Source: Sipunculus nudus (lineage: Eukaryota > Annelida > Sipuncula > Golfingiida > Sipunculidae). From it: a DNA stretch of 64,000 bases. Both the position numbers and the translations under genes were made by a program. The stretch spans positions 18,249,882-18,313,881 of the forward strand of contig CM049317.1 in assembly GCA_026874595.1 (NCBI GenBank). Reading direction: 5' to 3'. The notes beneath the pieces were generated by a model. That model saw only the letters and a list, made by a program, of their open reading frames with translations, was not told where the DNA came from and searched no databases. Below, one piece after another: positions 35,405-46,969 of the stretch (the stretch's first letter is position 1; each line of letters starts with the position of its first letter).

Positions 35405-36120
35405 ACCATAAACAAAATTTGGAGGGGAAATATATCACACATATCCCCGAAATGCTGTAAGCTCTCTGTCTTAAAGTTTGCACGGTCATAGATCGTGGAT
35501 AGATCTATCTCATACGCAAGACAGGTGGCGCAAGACAGGTGGAAATATATCACACATATCCCCGAAATGCTTTAAGCTCTCTGTCTTAAAGTTTGCACGG
35601 TCATAGATCGTGGATAGATCTATCTCATACGCAAACAGGTGGCGCCTAAAGTAAATGTTTTGCTGCTACAAAAATCACCCATATCTCAGGACTGATCTGC
35701 TTTATTTATTTTCTTTGTTAAGCTCTTGTACAGCTTTATCACTCACTTAAGTATGTAATTACTGAAGTAATTGCTTTCAGTGTTTACAATCGCCACACCA
35801 GTTTGCTTTCGAGGAAAGGGGGACTCAACAGGCCCCTATGCTGAACCACAAGTAAATGTTTTGCTGCTACAAAAGTCATCCATATCTCAGGACTGATCTG
35901 TTCGAATTATTTTCTTTGTTAAGCTCTTGTACAGCTTTATCACTTACTGAACTCTGGTGCCACCTGTAATTGTGACTCTGTTATGGCCATGTACGCTCTA
36001 TTTTAGGTAAATATTACACATATCTCAGGAATGGTTTAAGCTATTGGCCTGTCATTTGGCACATATATAGATCATGGAGAGATTTTTCGCATACATAAGA
36101 CAGGTTGTGCCACTGATCTC
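35405..36120. repeat. Tandem duplications with AGGTGGCGCC-type words
   Basis: 35421-35530 is repeated almost exactly at 35540-35643 ('AATATATCACACATATCCCC' ... 'GATCTATCTCATACGCAA'). 35650-35750 is repeated at 35850-35945 ('AAATGTTTTGCTGCTACAAA' ... 'CTCTTGTACAGCTTTATCAC'). Phrases such as 'ATATCTCAGGA' and 'CAGGTGGCGCC' link it to the 280-bp array at 42441-43276. 'AATTACTGAAGTAATTGC' (35757) recurs at 47523. Confidence 0.8.
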
Positions 36121-36587
36121 GTTTTGTATGCCTGCTCTTATTTTTTAGTTGCATCCATTACGCAAGAAATCTTTGCGTCCTGAATTATTCTTATTTCAGG
36201 GAAAGCATGTCACAGAAAATACCCACATTTGAGTTATGCATGGGGCGGGGGACTTTGTAGGTTTGTCTATATGGAGCTTACGAAAACCTGAAACATTTAA
36301 CGGGCAATTACTAGTGTGTTTGAGAGATCAGGTCAGACACAGAATATGTTTCCCCTTCTTCTATATAGGAGGCAGGGTCCTGTGAATTTAAAAGTGACTT
36401 ACATACGATTCCCAGAAAGTTGCTTGGTAAAAAAAAAATGTCACCATGCAGTGGGCGTGAATTAATGTACATTAAACATTATCAAAGCGCTGATTATATA
36501 TACACATGGAATGATTTACACAACAGCTTGTCTCCGGTCGTTTGCATGGAAAGTGTAAAGTATAAAGTATTATATCTAAGTAAAACT

Positions 36588-36621
<34 letters not shown>

Positions 36622-37080
36622 CTAGTATATATATGTATATATAATATCAGGTGGAGCATAGGCTAGGGTCTTTCAAGTTTATATGGCTCATTGCTAGTCA
36701 CATGCAACTTGTGATTATGGCAATCTGAATTTTTAAATCTTAAAAAAAAAAATTAAAATGTGGTATTTTGGGGTAGTTTCTGTATGGATATTAATATAAT
36801 AAAACATAAATTAAGAGAAGTTGCCTTTTAAAACATTTATTTTAATTTACTTGATTATGCACAAATATTCAGCTTGTACTGATCTCAAAATATCCACAGA
36901 GAAAATATACCACCATACACACAACCTGAATAAACTTAAATGCATATTGATTAAAAAAAATTGATTTCAGAGGAAAAAACAGTAAACGAAAAAAAGATAA
37001 AAAGAACTATAAACAGCAACATTTTTTCCTGTAATTAACACATATTTTTTTCAGAATGATTTTAACAGCTGTATACCTCA
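36121..37080. repeat. Partial extra copy of the block P interior
   Basis: 36460-37080 aligns in order with 12290-13000, 38190-38990 and 54530-55300 ('GATTTACACAACAGCTTGTC', 'AAATAGAAA'-type text, 'TTCAGCTT', 'AAATGCATATTGA', 'ACAGCAACATTTTTTCCTG'). An AT-rich run lies at 36584-36640. No gene. Confidence 0.55.
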
Positions 37081-37130
37081 TTTTACTTTACTTTGACATG
37101 GCGATTTTAAACCGATTTATTTATACCCGC

Positions 37131-37200
37131 GCCTATGACCAGTATAGTAAGGCGTCAGTCTCGAAAACCGAAGATCCCTGGTTCGACCCCGGTCGGGCCT
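37131..37200 (+). pseudogene. tRNA-Thr relic in block P copy 2
   Basis: The 3' half is recognisable (AACCGAAGATCCCTGGTTCGACCCC in outline, CGGGCCT end, TTTT terminator). The 5' acceptor strand and D arm are lost (GCCTATGACCAGTATAGTAA) and the anticodon loop is CTCGAAA, not CTCGTAA. A dead copy of the gene intact at 10771. Confidence 0.8.
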
Positions 37201-37791
37201 ACTTTTAAAACCATTCATCTGCTCTTCCAACACAAGCTCTTGGAATGTACAGTTGTGACTTTGATCACGTGACGCCGATTTCGTGGTGTTTTGGCATTGA
37301 CGAGGTCTCTCCTGAGTCATGAAATGACTGTTGGGCTTTATTTATTTTTATATATGTTTTATTTTGTCCCTATCAGTTTAAGTAATGTTGGACAAACCGT
37401 TTTATTTATTTGTTTTTTTTTTTTTTAATTCATAAAATAGACCGTTACACCTGCTACAAACCTATCTGGATTGAAAATTAACTGTATTGGTGAGAGGCAG
37501 GAGCGAATCCAGGATTTTAGTAAAGGAGGTGTCTAAAACAGGAAGACTAACAAGAAAAGCATTAAACTATACGGAGATTCATAAACTTGAGACCAGAGCG
37601 GAATTGGCAGCATTGACCCCTAAAAACATGAGGCCGCGGCGCCCCCCGCCCCCCCCCCCCCCTTCATTTTTCCCACACACACACACACACACACCTCTTG
37701 TTCCGATTCTGATACAACATTCTTTTGAAAGGTAAAGATTCTCTGGAGTATTAATTTATTATTATTTATTGCTTAAAATACGATAAAACAA

Positions 37792-37794
<3 letters not shown>

Positions 37795-37842
<48 letters not shown>
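37795..37842. repeat. (AT)n microsatellite
   Basis: About 48 bases of AT dinucleotides, at the position of the (CA)n-(AT)n tract of block P copy 1. Confidence 0.95.
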
Positions 37843-37844
<2 letters not shown>

Positions 37845-39594
37845 ACATTTTAGGGGGCATAATAAGTCTGAGACCATGGTCAGCCAGGGAAGAGAAAGCG
37901 GATTTAAAATGTCGGAGCGGGGCAGTAAAATCAGACTGTGTAGGTACAAGGTTCCATATCACAGTGTCACAAGAATCATTTGCCATTATGTTTGTATATT
38001 TAGTCAGCTTAACTGTACTGTATGTTTATCGACTAAAAACAACCGGAAATTTATAACCAGAAAAATAGCCCGGGAACACCCCCCTTTTAGCCGCCTTATC
38101 TAAATAAACAGGAGGCAGGCAACTGTTGAATCCATAGCGACCTACATACCGTCATTATCAGAAAGCTGCTTAAAAAGTATCTGTCTTGCCACCAGTAGGC
38201 GGGAGTTAGTGTTTATCTGTTTTTAACACTATCAAAACGCTGCCTGTGTAAGCGATTTACACAATAATTGGTCCCTGTTCCCTTGCATGGACAGGGCGAA
38301 GTATACAGTCCAAGTACAAATTGATTTTGTCTTATCCAAGGCTTTATATGAAGAATCTATATCCATAGTGATAGCTTCAAAAGGCTCTCAAAAGGCCTCG
38401 TAAGCAAATTTATATACTGATTAGTAAATCGAAGTCGGAGAGCCGGGGGGGGGGGGGGGTAAACAACTACAATTTTGTAATTATGAGACATGGATTAACC
38501 CTTTGCGGTAGTAGGGTAGCATCTGTAGTGCACATGAATTTAAAATAGAAATAAAAGGAAGTTCCATTGAAAAGCACTCACTTTAATATACTCATTTGTC
38601 TTTAAATTTAAAGTAAACAAATACCACACAAATTAGGTCTGATGAATTGTAATACAATTATACCGTTATCCATTCAAAACGGTTAAAGCACGTACACAAT
38701 ACACGTAAGTGCAATCGTTGTAAAGATAAGCAGCACATCTTTATTAACATTTGAATGTACTGTGATTTTACACATATATTGATGTTGTATAGATCTTACC
38801 ATATCTACAGAGATACGACACTATCTTACAAACAGACTCTTTTGAAGCCTGAACATAATCTAAATGCATATTGAAAATGAGAAAGCATTGAGTCGAGAGG
38901 TTAAAAAACAGCCACATTTTTCTGCATAGGGATGCATTTTTTCAGAATGTTTATGCAGTTATGTATAGCTCATTTTATCTTTCTATGACATTCTGATTTC
39001 ACTCTTTAAAGTAATCGATTAGTGCTATACACAAATCCTTAGTCACTAAATATACTAGTTTTACTTTCTCTTTATATACCTAATACTTATTTGTGTGAAT
39101 ATGCTATCAAAATGATCTTAAAGGGACCTATTCACACACCAGCTATAGTAAACATACATGAAATTTAGTTTGTTTCTCCTAAAATATTAATATCTGTCTA
39201 TATTTCGTTCTGACAACACTTTCCTTACTCTTCTAAACAAGTAAATGAACTCTAAACGGGCACGATCAGTGGCGCAAAATATAAAAATGCATCCATGCTA
39301 CCTGGTGGTCTTACCGCGTGACTGAACAAATCCCAAGGTCCCAAACGGTGCTTGCACAAGATCAGACCTCTGGTCACCCAACATTGTAGATTATGAATAA
39401 CCACACACAGAAATTTAACAGTACATCAAGCAGCTGATTTGAAGAGAGTAAGTCCGTATGTCGTAATGGGTTGGCTGGTGAATTTATATTTAGCAAAAGA
39501 GAGCTAATAACAATAGATAATACACATGTTCTTTCAAATTTTTATGTGTACCTTTAAAGACAGCATTTAGAATAAAAGCAATAAAAGAAATATT

Positions 39595-39616
39595 AACATA
39601 GGGAAGCCCCTATGTT
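39595..39616. other. Perfect inverted repeat at the 3' end of the P2 gene
   Basis: AACATAGGG, a 4-base loop, CCCTATGTT: a 9-bp perfect stem that touches the stop codon of the minus-strand gene. It is not present at the matching site of the other two paralogues, so a conserved function is unlikely. Confidence 0.5.
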
Positions 39617-40089
39617 CATTCTTTTGCTGTCTTTGCCCTTTTCTCCGGTGACTGGTCTTCATTGTCGCACCGCCCCTCACCCTTCTTTATCCACTTCTCC
39701 ACCACCATATTGTTCGGACCAGTGGCCATCGCCATCATCTCCCAGCCTTGGTTGACCAGATAATCACTCAGTTGCTCAAGTGGGAACATGTTAAATCCTT
39801 TTGGTGTACCGTAAGGTGATTGTTCAATCCAGACTCTTATAAATCCGTCTCTGATATATGCTTTCCAAGGACTACCCGTGTTTTCAATTTTAGCGTTTCC
39901 CTCCGGAGTCATATTCTTTGTTTCTTCTTTAATATTTTTCATCATCCAAATAAAGTTTAGTGAAAGCTGATTGAAAATTTTCAAGTGGCAGCTCAGGAGA
40001 AAGTAGTGTTTTTCTATCCCTTCCTTTGTTCGTCCCTCAAATGCCTTTACTTCCAGGGTGGCATTTGCAGGTAGTTTGTAGGTCGCCAT
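39616..40089 (-). CDS. Unrecognised lineage-specific protein, family member 2 (157 aa)
   Basis: Paralogue of 15052-15543 and 55427-55903, function unknown. Starting at the conserved MAT at 40089 the protein shows NATLEVK (about 9-15), a KHYFLLSCHL segment (about 27-37), NQLSLNF (about 40-46), a variable middle with a one-glycine W-K-A block (about 82-86), DGFI.V (about 88-94), the strongly conserved QLSDYLVNQGWEMMAMATG (about 109-127), GPNN.VVEKWIKK (about 127-139) and a charged tail rich in K, E and D. An in-frame upstream ATG at 40128 exists but lies before the conserved TATCTGTAG splice acceptor, so the inner start is preferred. The frame is intact. Confidence 0.75.
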   Translation of the reverse strand: MATYKLPANATLEVKAFEGRTKEGIEKHYFLLSCHLKIFNQLSLNFIWMMKNIKEETKNMTPEGNAKIENTGSPWKAYIRDGFIRVWIEQSPYGTPKGFNMFPLEQLSDYLVNQGWEMMAMATGPNNMVVEKWIKKGEGRCDNEDQSPEKRAKTAKE

Positions 40090-40481
40090 CTTCTGATATT
40101 CTACAGATAGAAATGAAAATGGTGACACCAGACGTTATGTGCATGTACATTATACATAGATGGAAAGGGAAAGTTCAGCGCATGAATATCACAACCTATA
40201 CTACTAATATGACGTGTGTCAATGAGTTTAATAAATTAAGTTTCTGCATCTACCTAACAGGATGCATACAAGCACAACAAATACGTGTACACCATTTTAA
40301 ACTAGTCTTATCTGTCTAATACTGAAAGGATCTAGTTTTCTGAAGGTTTCACTGCCACATTGCCAGTGACTGGTCATTCTACTCTGATGTTGTGTTCTCT
40401 TGTTGTTGTTTTAAAATTTATTTGTTTTATTATATGTTTTATTGTTTTTATTTGATTTGATTTTTTTAATTACTGCGAGTG

Positions 40482-40483
<2 letters not shown>

Positions 40484-40520
<37 letters not shown>

Positions 40521-40546
40521 ATAAGTAGTATAGCCTATTTAAGTGC

Positions 40547-40592
<46 letters not shown>

Positions 40593-40615
40593 TATACATG
40601 TATATATATATATAT
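40484..40615. repeat. AT microsatellite cluster
   Basis: Three (AT)n runs near 40484-40516, 40545-40587 and 40600-40616. The corresponding place in block P copy 3 holds AT and (ATA)n repeats (56316-56375). Confidence 0.9.
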
Positions 40616-41314
40616 ATTTATATTAATGCATCATCTGTTGCATGCATCACTCTGTTTTTCAATATATTATGCGATTATTATGATATATCCAAGGTTTTCT
40701 AGCTGCCCCCCCCATTTCCTCTGCATGTTTCTCTAATTCTCTCTCTATATATTTTTTTGTATTTGGCGGTTCCTTACAAATATTTGATACCATACAATAA
40801 ATGTAGGTCACCTCACTTTCTCTAACTAATTTCCTTTCCTGTTCTATTTCATTTCTTGTTCAGAGCTGCGGATTTCAAACACGTGTGCTCGTGCGAAGGC
40901 TCCAGGTAAAACTATAGGTCCTGCCTGTTCAAGTTAGATATATTACTCTTGCAACGCACAAGCGGTTTCAGCCTCACTTTGGAATGGGGACGCTTGCATT
41001 CAACTATGTCACGCGGAAACGCCTTTTCTGGGAAAACGGTGAATGGTCGTCATGTAAATATAAAACGAAACCGTGGACGGAATTGTTTGTGTACGTTTCC
41101 TGTGGTATTTAGGATAATAGAGACGGATGGCGGGAGGGGCTCTAAATGAAAACATATAGATCACCATAAACATGTATATCCCCCACACTGTGCCTTTTCA
41201 TGCACAAACAACTAGATGGGTCAATTTATCTTCAAGGGTGTTGGGATGACCCGCTTGCGTAGGAGGGTAATCAAAGTTTGGACAACATTTTTATAAATAT
41301 ATATAAATACATAA

Positions 41315-42103
41315 TGTTACGGAACCTAATAATAACAGATCACAATATCGTGACGAGCATAACTTTTGTTACGGAAATTCCGCAGGACTAGGCAGCGTGA
41401 AATGTCTAGGGGAATGAATAACGAAATCAGTGGGTTTTTTTTTTTTGTTAACAAATTATTATCATTTATTCTTAGAACAATCCTAACATTACAAACTATT
41501 AAATCAATACAGTAACACAGTATTTAAGACATAACAATAATAAAAATATACATCACCAGAGTCCGGACCCTAGGCTTTGATAACTGGATACCACAACTGT
41601 CACAGTCCAACAAGAGCCTTTTAGCACAAATAATCCACGTGAACAGTTCAAGTAAACCTTCCCGGTGAATGGTCTAATTAAATCATGAAGACAATCTGTT
41701 GTAATTTAGAAGTGAAGCTCAGGTAAACCCAAAGGCAAACTGAAGACAATCTGTATAAAGTCTGTATAAAGTCCGTAGAATACCCGTAACTATGCAATTA
41801 TCGTAGGTCCCAAGACTGACGAGAAAGTCGCGCCCTTTAGTGCCCGATGGTTTTTTCCTTCTTCTCGGCTCCAAACACAGCCTCTGTTTATAGTTTTTTC
41901 ACCCGACGTCCGGAAACTTCTAGGCACGGAAAATGCCAAAGAACAGACACAAAGAACGCGCTTTGTGTTTACACTCTGCGAGCAAGCCAGAGTTCAACCA
42001 GTGCGGTTCCCATAGCAACGCACAGGGCCTAACACGAATCAGAAAGTCCGGCACATTTTAAGCTATGTAAAATCCGGCGCATAATAAACAAATACATGTA
42101 ACA
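41315..42103. mobile_element. Solo-LTR-like element, 789 bp
   Basis: Begins TGTTACGG and ends ATGTAACA (6-bp inverted termini TGTTAC/GTAACA) and is flanked by a perfect 4-bp direct repeat ATAA (41311-41314 and 42104-42107). The sister sequence near 31262-31285 reads through the site without it. TG...CA ends and a 4-bp duplication fit a solo LTR, but a TIR transposon with a 4-bp duplication cannot be excluded. No coding frame of note. Confidence 0.65.
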
Positions 42104-42211
42104 ATAAAGATATATCTTTATATTTACATATCTTATATTTACGATTAATTTCATATATATTAAAATTATTTTAGGTCTTTAAAAATATATTATGTTTTCA
42201 GTGTTTAGTAA

Positions 42212-43400
42212 TTGTATCCGCCAAAACAGAGTTTTGCGGATACTGTTTTTCAGCTGCACGCCGCCGCCGCCGCGTAGGTGTCCGGAGAACTCCTCCGTTA
42301 CCGCTAGGTGGAATTTTACGAAACCCGGGATTATGTTCGGGTCACATGTGAACTGCTGCGCCCCGATTTCTTTTTACCTCTGACCTTTTCCTCTGCGCTC
42401 TGCGTCCGTTTGTGCGTCTGTTTCCACACATAAACCAACATATCTCGGGAACCGTTTGACCGATCAGGAAAATTTTTTTGCATAAATGTAGCCCTTGAAG
42501 AGCTTTATAACATACATAAAAAATGGTGGCGCCACCTGCAACCATGTTTGCACAGTGTCCATCTGTTCGTCTGCCTTGGGTTAAAATCACTCATATCTCT
42601 GCAGTGGTTTGACTAATTCACCTGAAATTCGGCATGCTTATACATCCTGGATAGCTTTTCTGATTTTATGACAGGTGGCGCCACCTACAATCACGTTTAC
42701 GCTGCAGACATCCAAGCTCATATCTCGGGAACCGTTTGACCGATTGGGCCAATATTTTGCATGTGTATAAATCTCACATAGCTCTTTATCATACGCAAAA
42801 CTGATGGCGCCACCTGCAGCCATTTTTGCACAGCTCCCGTCTGTTTGTCTGCCGTGGGATAAAATCACTCATATCTCTGCAGTGGTTTGACTAATTCACC
42901 TGAAATTCGGCATGCTTATACATCCCCGACAGCTCTCTTGATTTTATGACAGGTGGCGCCACCTGCATTCTAGTTTATGCAGCAGATATCCAAGCTCATA
43001 TCTTGGGAACCGTTTGACCGATTGGGCCATAGTTTTGCATGTGTATAGTTCTCACATAGCTCTTTATCATACGCTAAACTGGTGGCGCCACCTGCAACCA
43101 TTTTTGCACAGCGTCCATCTGTTTGTCTGCCAAGGGCAAAAATCACTCATATACATGTAGTGGTTTGACTTATCTGCCTTAAATTTTGCATATCTATACA
43201 ACTTGGAAGGCTTTCTAGATTTTTGGTGGTAGGTGGCGCAACCTACATACACAATTTGGCTGCAGACATCCATGCTAATATGCAACACTTCACTCTATTT
43301 CCCCTTGCCACTCAATCCATGCCTCACTTCACCCGTTCCACTCTGATTTAGGCGGATACACGTAGTCGCTTGTCGACTACCCGTATTCTAGTTCTTGAAC
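42212..43400. mobile_element. Hairpin-ended element carrying a 280-bp tandem array
   Basis: Absent from the sister copy near 31400-31425 ('TCTATTAATTATAAACCAGA'). The left end forms a hairpin, GTATCCGCCAAAAC / GTTTTGCGGATAC (42217-42246). Near the right end GGCGGATAC (43352) inverts the left motif and is followed by a second hairpin GTAGTCG / CGACTAC (43364-43382). The class is not established; the terminal hairpins bring Helitron-type elements to mind, but no CTRR end or helicase is seen. Confidence 0.5.
42441..43276. repeat. 280-bp tandem repeat, 3 units, each a dimer of about 140 bp
   Basis: Units begin at TATCTCGGGAACCGTTTGAC, at 42441, 42721 and (as TATCTTGGGAAC) 43000. Each unit holds two halves ending in the palindromic word GGTGGCGCCACC or a near copy (42525, 42673, 42806, 42953, 43081, 43233). 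Confidence 0.9.
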
Positions 43401-43550
43401 GGATTTAGATATATGATATTTCATAGTAAACTCAGAAATGGAATCAAAATCTATATTTCTAATTAATAATATATTTCATTTTAAATTTAGGAATATTATT
43501 CTCTGAATATAAGGGGGATGATTACATTATTCGTCCTCCTTGCTGAAAAA

Positions 43551-43565
43551 GGGGGGGGGGGTATA

Positions 43566-43598
<33 letters not shown>

Positions 43599-44390
43599 CA
43601 TCATTATTATTATTTTACATGTGTATTTCTATAGCGCACAATTCACACAGGGAGAATGCTCTTATGCGCTTTACATAAAAATAGTTGAGTAAAATATTAA
43701 AATGACACAGCCTGAATTTATAGATGAAAAAAATAATGAGAGCTAAAACAGTGCGATCGATAAAATAATCGACTAAAATAAGCATATGTAAGATTTCCTG
43801 CTACATGTAAGATATGTTTAATATGTGGCATAATTCCCTTCTTAGAATCCGACCAGTTAGTTAAAATGCATGGTATGAGCTAGTTCAGTCTTAGGCACTG
43901 ATAAACAGGTATGTTTTTAAAACAGTCAGACGTTCACTGGTATCCGGTAAGGAATTCCACTCATGTGCTGAGGCATACTGGATCCTGCCTCCTCAAGACC
44001 TTAACCTCGTTTTTGGAAGGTTTTCGCTGGATGCGCGTAGGGATCTGGCAGGTTGGTATTGTTACAACATGTTGGCAATGTCATTTGAAGCATGTCCCTG
44101 CAAGCCTTTAAAGGCAAACAGCAACACTTTGTATTTAATGCGGTTCTAGATAGGTAGCCAGTGAAGATCGACTTACACAGGGGTTATGCTATCAGAACGA
44201 CTTGCCCTAGTTATGATTCTAGCCGCTGTATTCTGTATCATTTGTAGGCGACCAATAGCATGTTTTGGGAGGTCATATGAGAGAGAGAGTTGGCATAGTC
44301 AAGTCTGGATGTCACATGTGCCAGTATGAGAGTCTTGAGGACAGATTTGTTAGGTATTTCCTAATGTGGATGTGGGATATATCCCCATCC
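43551..44390 (-). mobile_element. LINE-B 3' end, copy 3
   Basis: Minus-strand relics: a VLKTLILAHVTSRLDYAN-type motif near 44310-44345, GRLQ.IQNTAAR near 44220-44255, then LHWLPI, NRIKYKVLLFAFKGLQ (about 44095-44170). The 3' UTR follows and ends in poly-C (G on plus, 43551-43561) and an (ATT)n tract 43565-43615. It keeps a longer C-terminal segment than copies 1 and 2. Confidence 0.8.
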
Positions 44391-44589
44391 TCCCTGTGTT
44401 GACGCCCCTGGCTACAAATATATTACTTTAGTAACGCAACATTAAACGGTTTCAGCGTCACTTTGGAATGGGGCAGTTTGCATTGAATATATTTTGTATT
44501 AACATATTTCCAGTGAAGATCGAGGGATCCCGGAAAAGAACAAATACCCTACCCTATATATCCCCACACACTTTACCACACCACAAATA

Positions 44590-44963
44590 TGCAAAGAGTA
44601 TTTTATTTATTTATTAGGATACCATTATTCAGGGTGGCTTGTTCAGAATATCCAGATTCTCCACAAGGCCCTGATAGTAGTTAAAATTTAAAACATGATC
44701 AAACAGCACGACAGTCCTATACAAGTACACGAATATGTGCAGAATATTTTTACTAAATATATAATATATTGATAGTTTCTGTACTAGTATGACCATTATT
44801 TAGAATTTATTCTAGAATATTATTCAGAAAATGAAAGGCCATTCAGGTTATTTACAATGTTGATAACATTGTATTAAATTAGTGCAGAAATGATACAAAC
44901 TACAAGTGCACTGTGTGCATAGTTATGTTAGTGTTTTTTTATTTTTTTTTTTTTTTTGTTTTT

Positions 44964-45006
<43 letters not shown>

Positions 45007-45990
45007 CTGGTATTCGTAAAGAATAAAATGTTAACGTGTATGAATATCATGTAAAAAGAAATAAAAATAGATTTATTGATATTATGTCGTGGCTTAATGA
45101 ATATTGCTTAAGATCTTTTTTGAACTTATCTAAATTATCTATCTTACGTAAAGCTTCCGGTAACAAATTCCATAATTTCGGTCCCTGATAAATAAAAGAT
45201 TTTCGCATCAATTCAGTTCTAACTGTAGGTACTTTGACTTGACAAGAAAATCTCGAATTATAAGAGTGTATTTCCGAGCGGCTCTCTGATAGATAATTAA
45301 GGTACTAGACCATTCGGGCATTTAAACATAAATTTATAAGAGAGGTACAAAAATTCATGTTTTGCCATTTTAAGGCTGATATCAATAACGGACTAGGTGT
45401 ATTCATATTATAATACCCAGAAATTATACAGGCAGCCCTATTCTGGAATTTCTGGACAACGTTCAAGTTATTTTGGCTTTGATGGCCCCAAATGATTAAT
45501 CCGTAATCAATATAGGGTTGTATTGTGGTCATATAAATATGAGCGAGTTCCTGTGAAAGTAAAATTTGCTCAGACGAGCAAGAGCGCCTAGTTAAGGTTT
45601 TAATTTGCAAGCAAGTCCATTGATATGTGCTCTCCATGTAAGACCACTGTCAAGTGTTAATCCGAGATATTGAGCCTAATCAGTATACCGTAGGACCGAA
45701 TCTTTAACAACATAGGTGGATATGATGGTGTAATTTTTTATGACTTTTGTCTACTTCCGATGACCATTAGTTAGGATTTTTCTGTATTTATCGTAAGTTT
45801 ATTCACTCGAAACCATTCAGATATTCTATTAATATCAACTTGAATTTTCTGCGTGACGGACTTAATAACGGGACGAGAAACATATAAGCATGTATCATCA
45901 GCAAATGAGAGTCTTGAGAGTATAACATTATATGATACGATATGATGTAATCGCCCAAACGAATAGACTGACAAAGAACAACTAGGTCAT
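44590..45990 (-). mobile_element. LINE-A 3' end, copy 3, with intact F-A-D-D motif
   Basis: Most complete copy of the family. On the minus strand SRLSFADDTCLYVS (FADDT at 45891-45905) is the reverse-transcriptase catalytic box. It is followed by RVNKLTINTEKS, YLGLTL-type text, IDYGLIIWGHQSQ, QNRAACIISGYYNMNTPS, and further on CQVKVPTVRTELMRKSF and GPKLWNLLPEALRKIDNLDK near 45110-45250. A poly-T interrupted tract (44937-45001) lies in the 3' UTR. The frame is broken in several places, so the copy is dead and 5' truncated. Confidence 0.8.
44937..45001. repeat. Poly-T tract
   Basis: About 65 bases, nearly all T with rare A or G, inside LINE-A copy 3; the two sister copies have only 'GTGTTTTTATACTTAC' here. 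Either an expansion or an inserted poly-A tail. Confidence 0.9.
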
Positions 45991-46224
45991 ATTTGTTCAA
46001 TCTGAACCAGTTTATAAAAAAGGCATTTTATGATTGTAAAAAGGCGCAAGTGGGCTCAGCTTCGCTTTAGTATAGGGACGCTGCATTCAAATGTGATTTG
46101 AGGAAACGTCTGTCACAGAAAGTACGCAAAAAATAGGCAAAGTATGTATTAATCAAAGTGAGTCCTTGTAGTGTCTGTGGTTTTAAGATAACGCACAGGG
46201 GGTGGTTCAGGAGCAGAACAAATA

Positions 46225-46402
46225 CAGTGAAACCTGTGTTATGAGACCACCTGAAGGACTGGCCAAAAGTAGTCTTAATTCACAGGTTGTCTTATCGGAT
46301 AGGTCAGTTTTAACCAATATGAATGCTCTCGGTTCACTCAAGGGTGGTCTTAATAGATAGGCGGTCTTAATAGACAGGTGGTGTTTCAGGCAGGTTGAAC
46401 TG
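46225..46402. mobile_element. 178-bp pogo/Tigger-like MITE, copy 4
   Basis: Cleanest copy: TA|CAGTGAAACCTGTG ... CAGGTTGAACTG|TA. The termini are imperfect 12-bp inverted repeats and the target duplication is TA. Confidence 0.75.
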
Positions 46403-46969
46403 TACCTATACCCTTCCCTACCGTTAAGTACCATACCGCAAATACAATGTATATAATATAATATAATATATATTGTATTAAATTATATGTGTATATTGTG
46501 TAGATTTGATATATGAGATCATATAAAAATAATATATAATATTCAATATTATAGATAATATCATATCATATTATTTAATTGAATGTAATATGATATGATA
46601 AAATACAATATAAGATATGTTATGATACGATATGATATAATATAATACATGGTACATTTGTATGATATTATAATATACTTTTATACGAATATAATTGTGG
46701 AGGAGTTTGAGCGTTCTGGGATTTAGAACCAGAGATCTTCAGCAAACACACAAACATCTGTCATCAACCTTAGGTGTTACTGAAAATTTATCTAGGATAT
46801 TAGGTTATGTGAGCAATTATAGTGACGCGAGTCTGCATATTGTTGACAAAACACCTAGTGTCAGTTCGTGTATACAAACTGGGACATATTTTAAATTTAA
46901 CCATTTCGCGGCAAGGATATGCTTAAGTTTCTCAGACAAACACACACATGGGGAGTTCTCTCGTTGAAT

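Larger units (their letters stand above)
37081..40880. repeat. Segmental duplication block P, copy 2
   Basis: Same order as copy 1: tRNA relic, 'CACAAGCTCTTGGAATG', (CA)n near 37674, (AT)n at 37795-37842, 'CTAAATAAACAGGAGGCAGG', then the minus-strand gene. Its right part (40380-40880) matches 56200-56590 and ends at the junction 'TTGTTCAGAGCTGCGG'. Confidence 0.8.

Noticed and set aside
40026-40319. 97-codon plus-strand frame opposite family member 2
   Set aside because: Shadow of the minus-strand gene; not conserved opposite the other paralogues.
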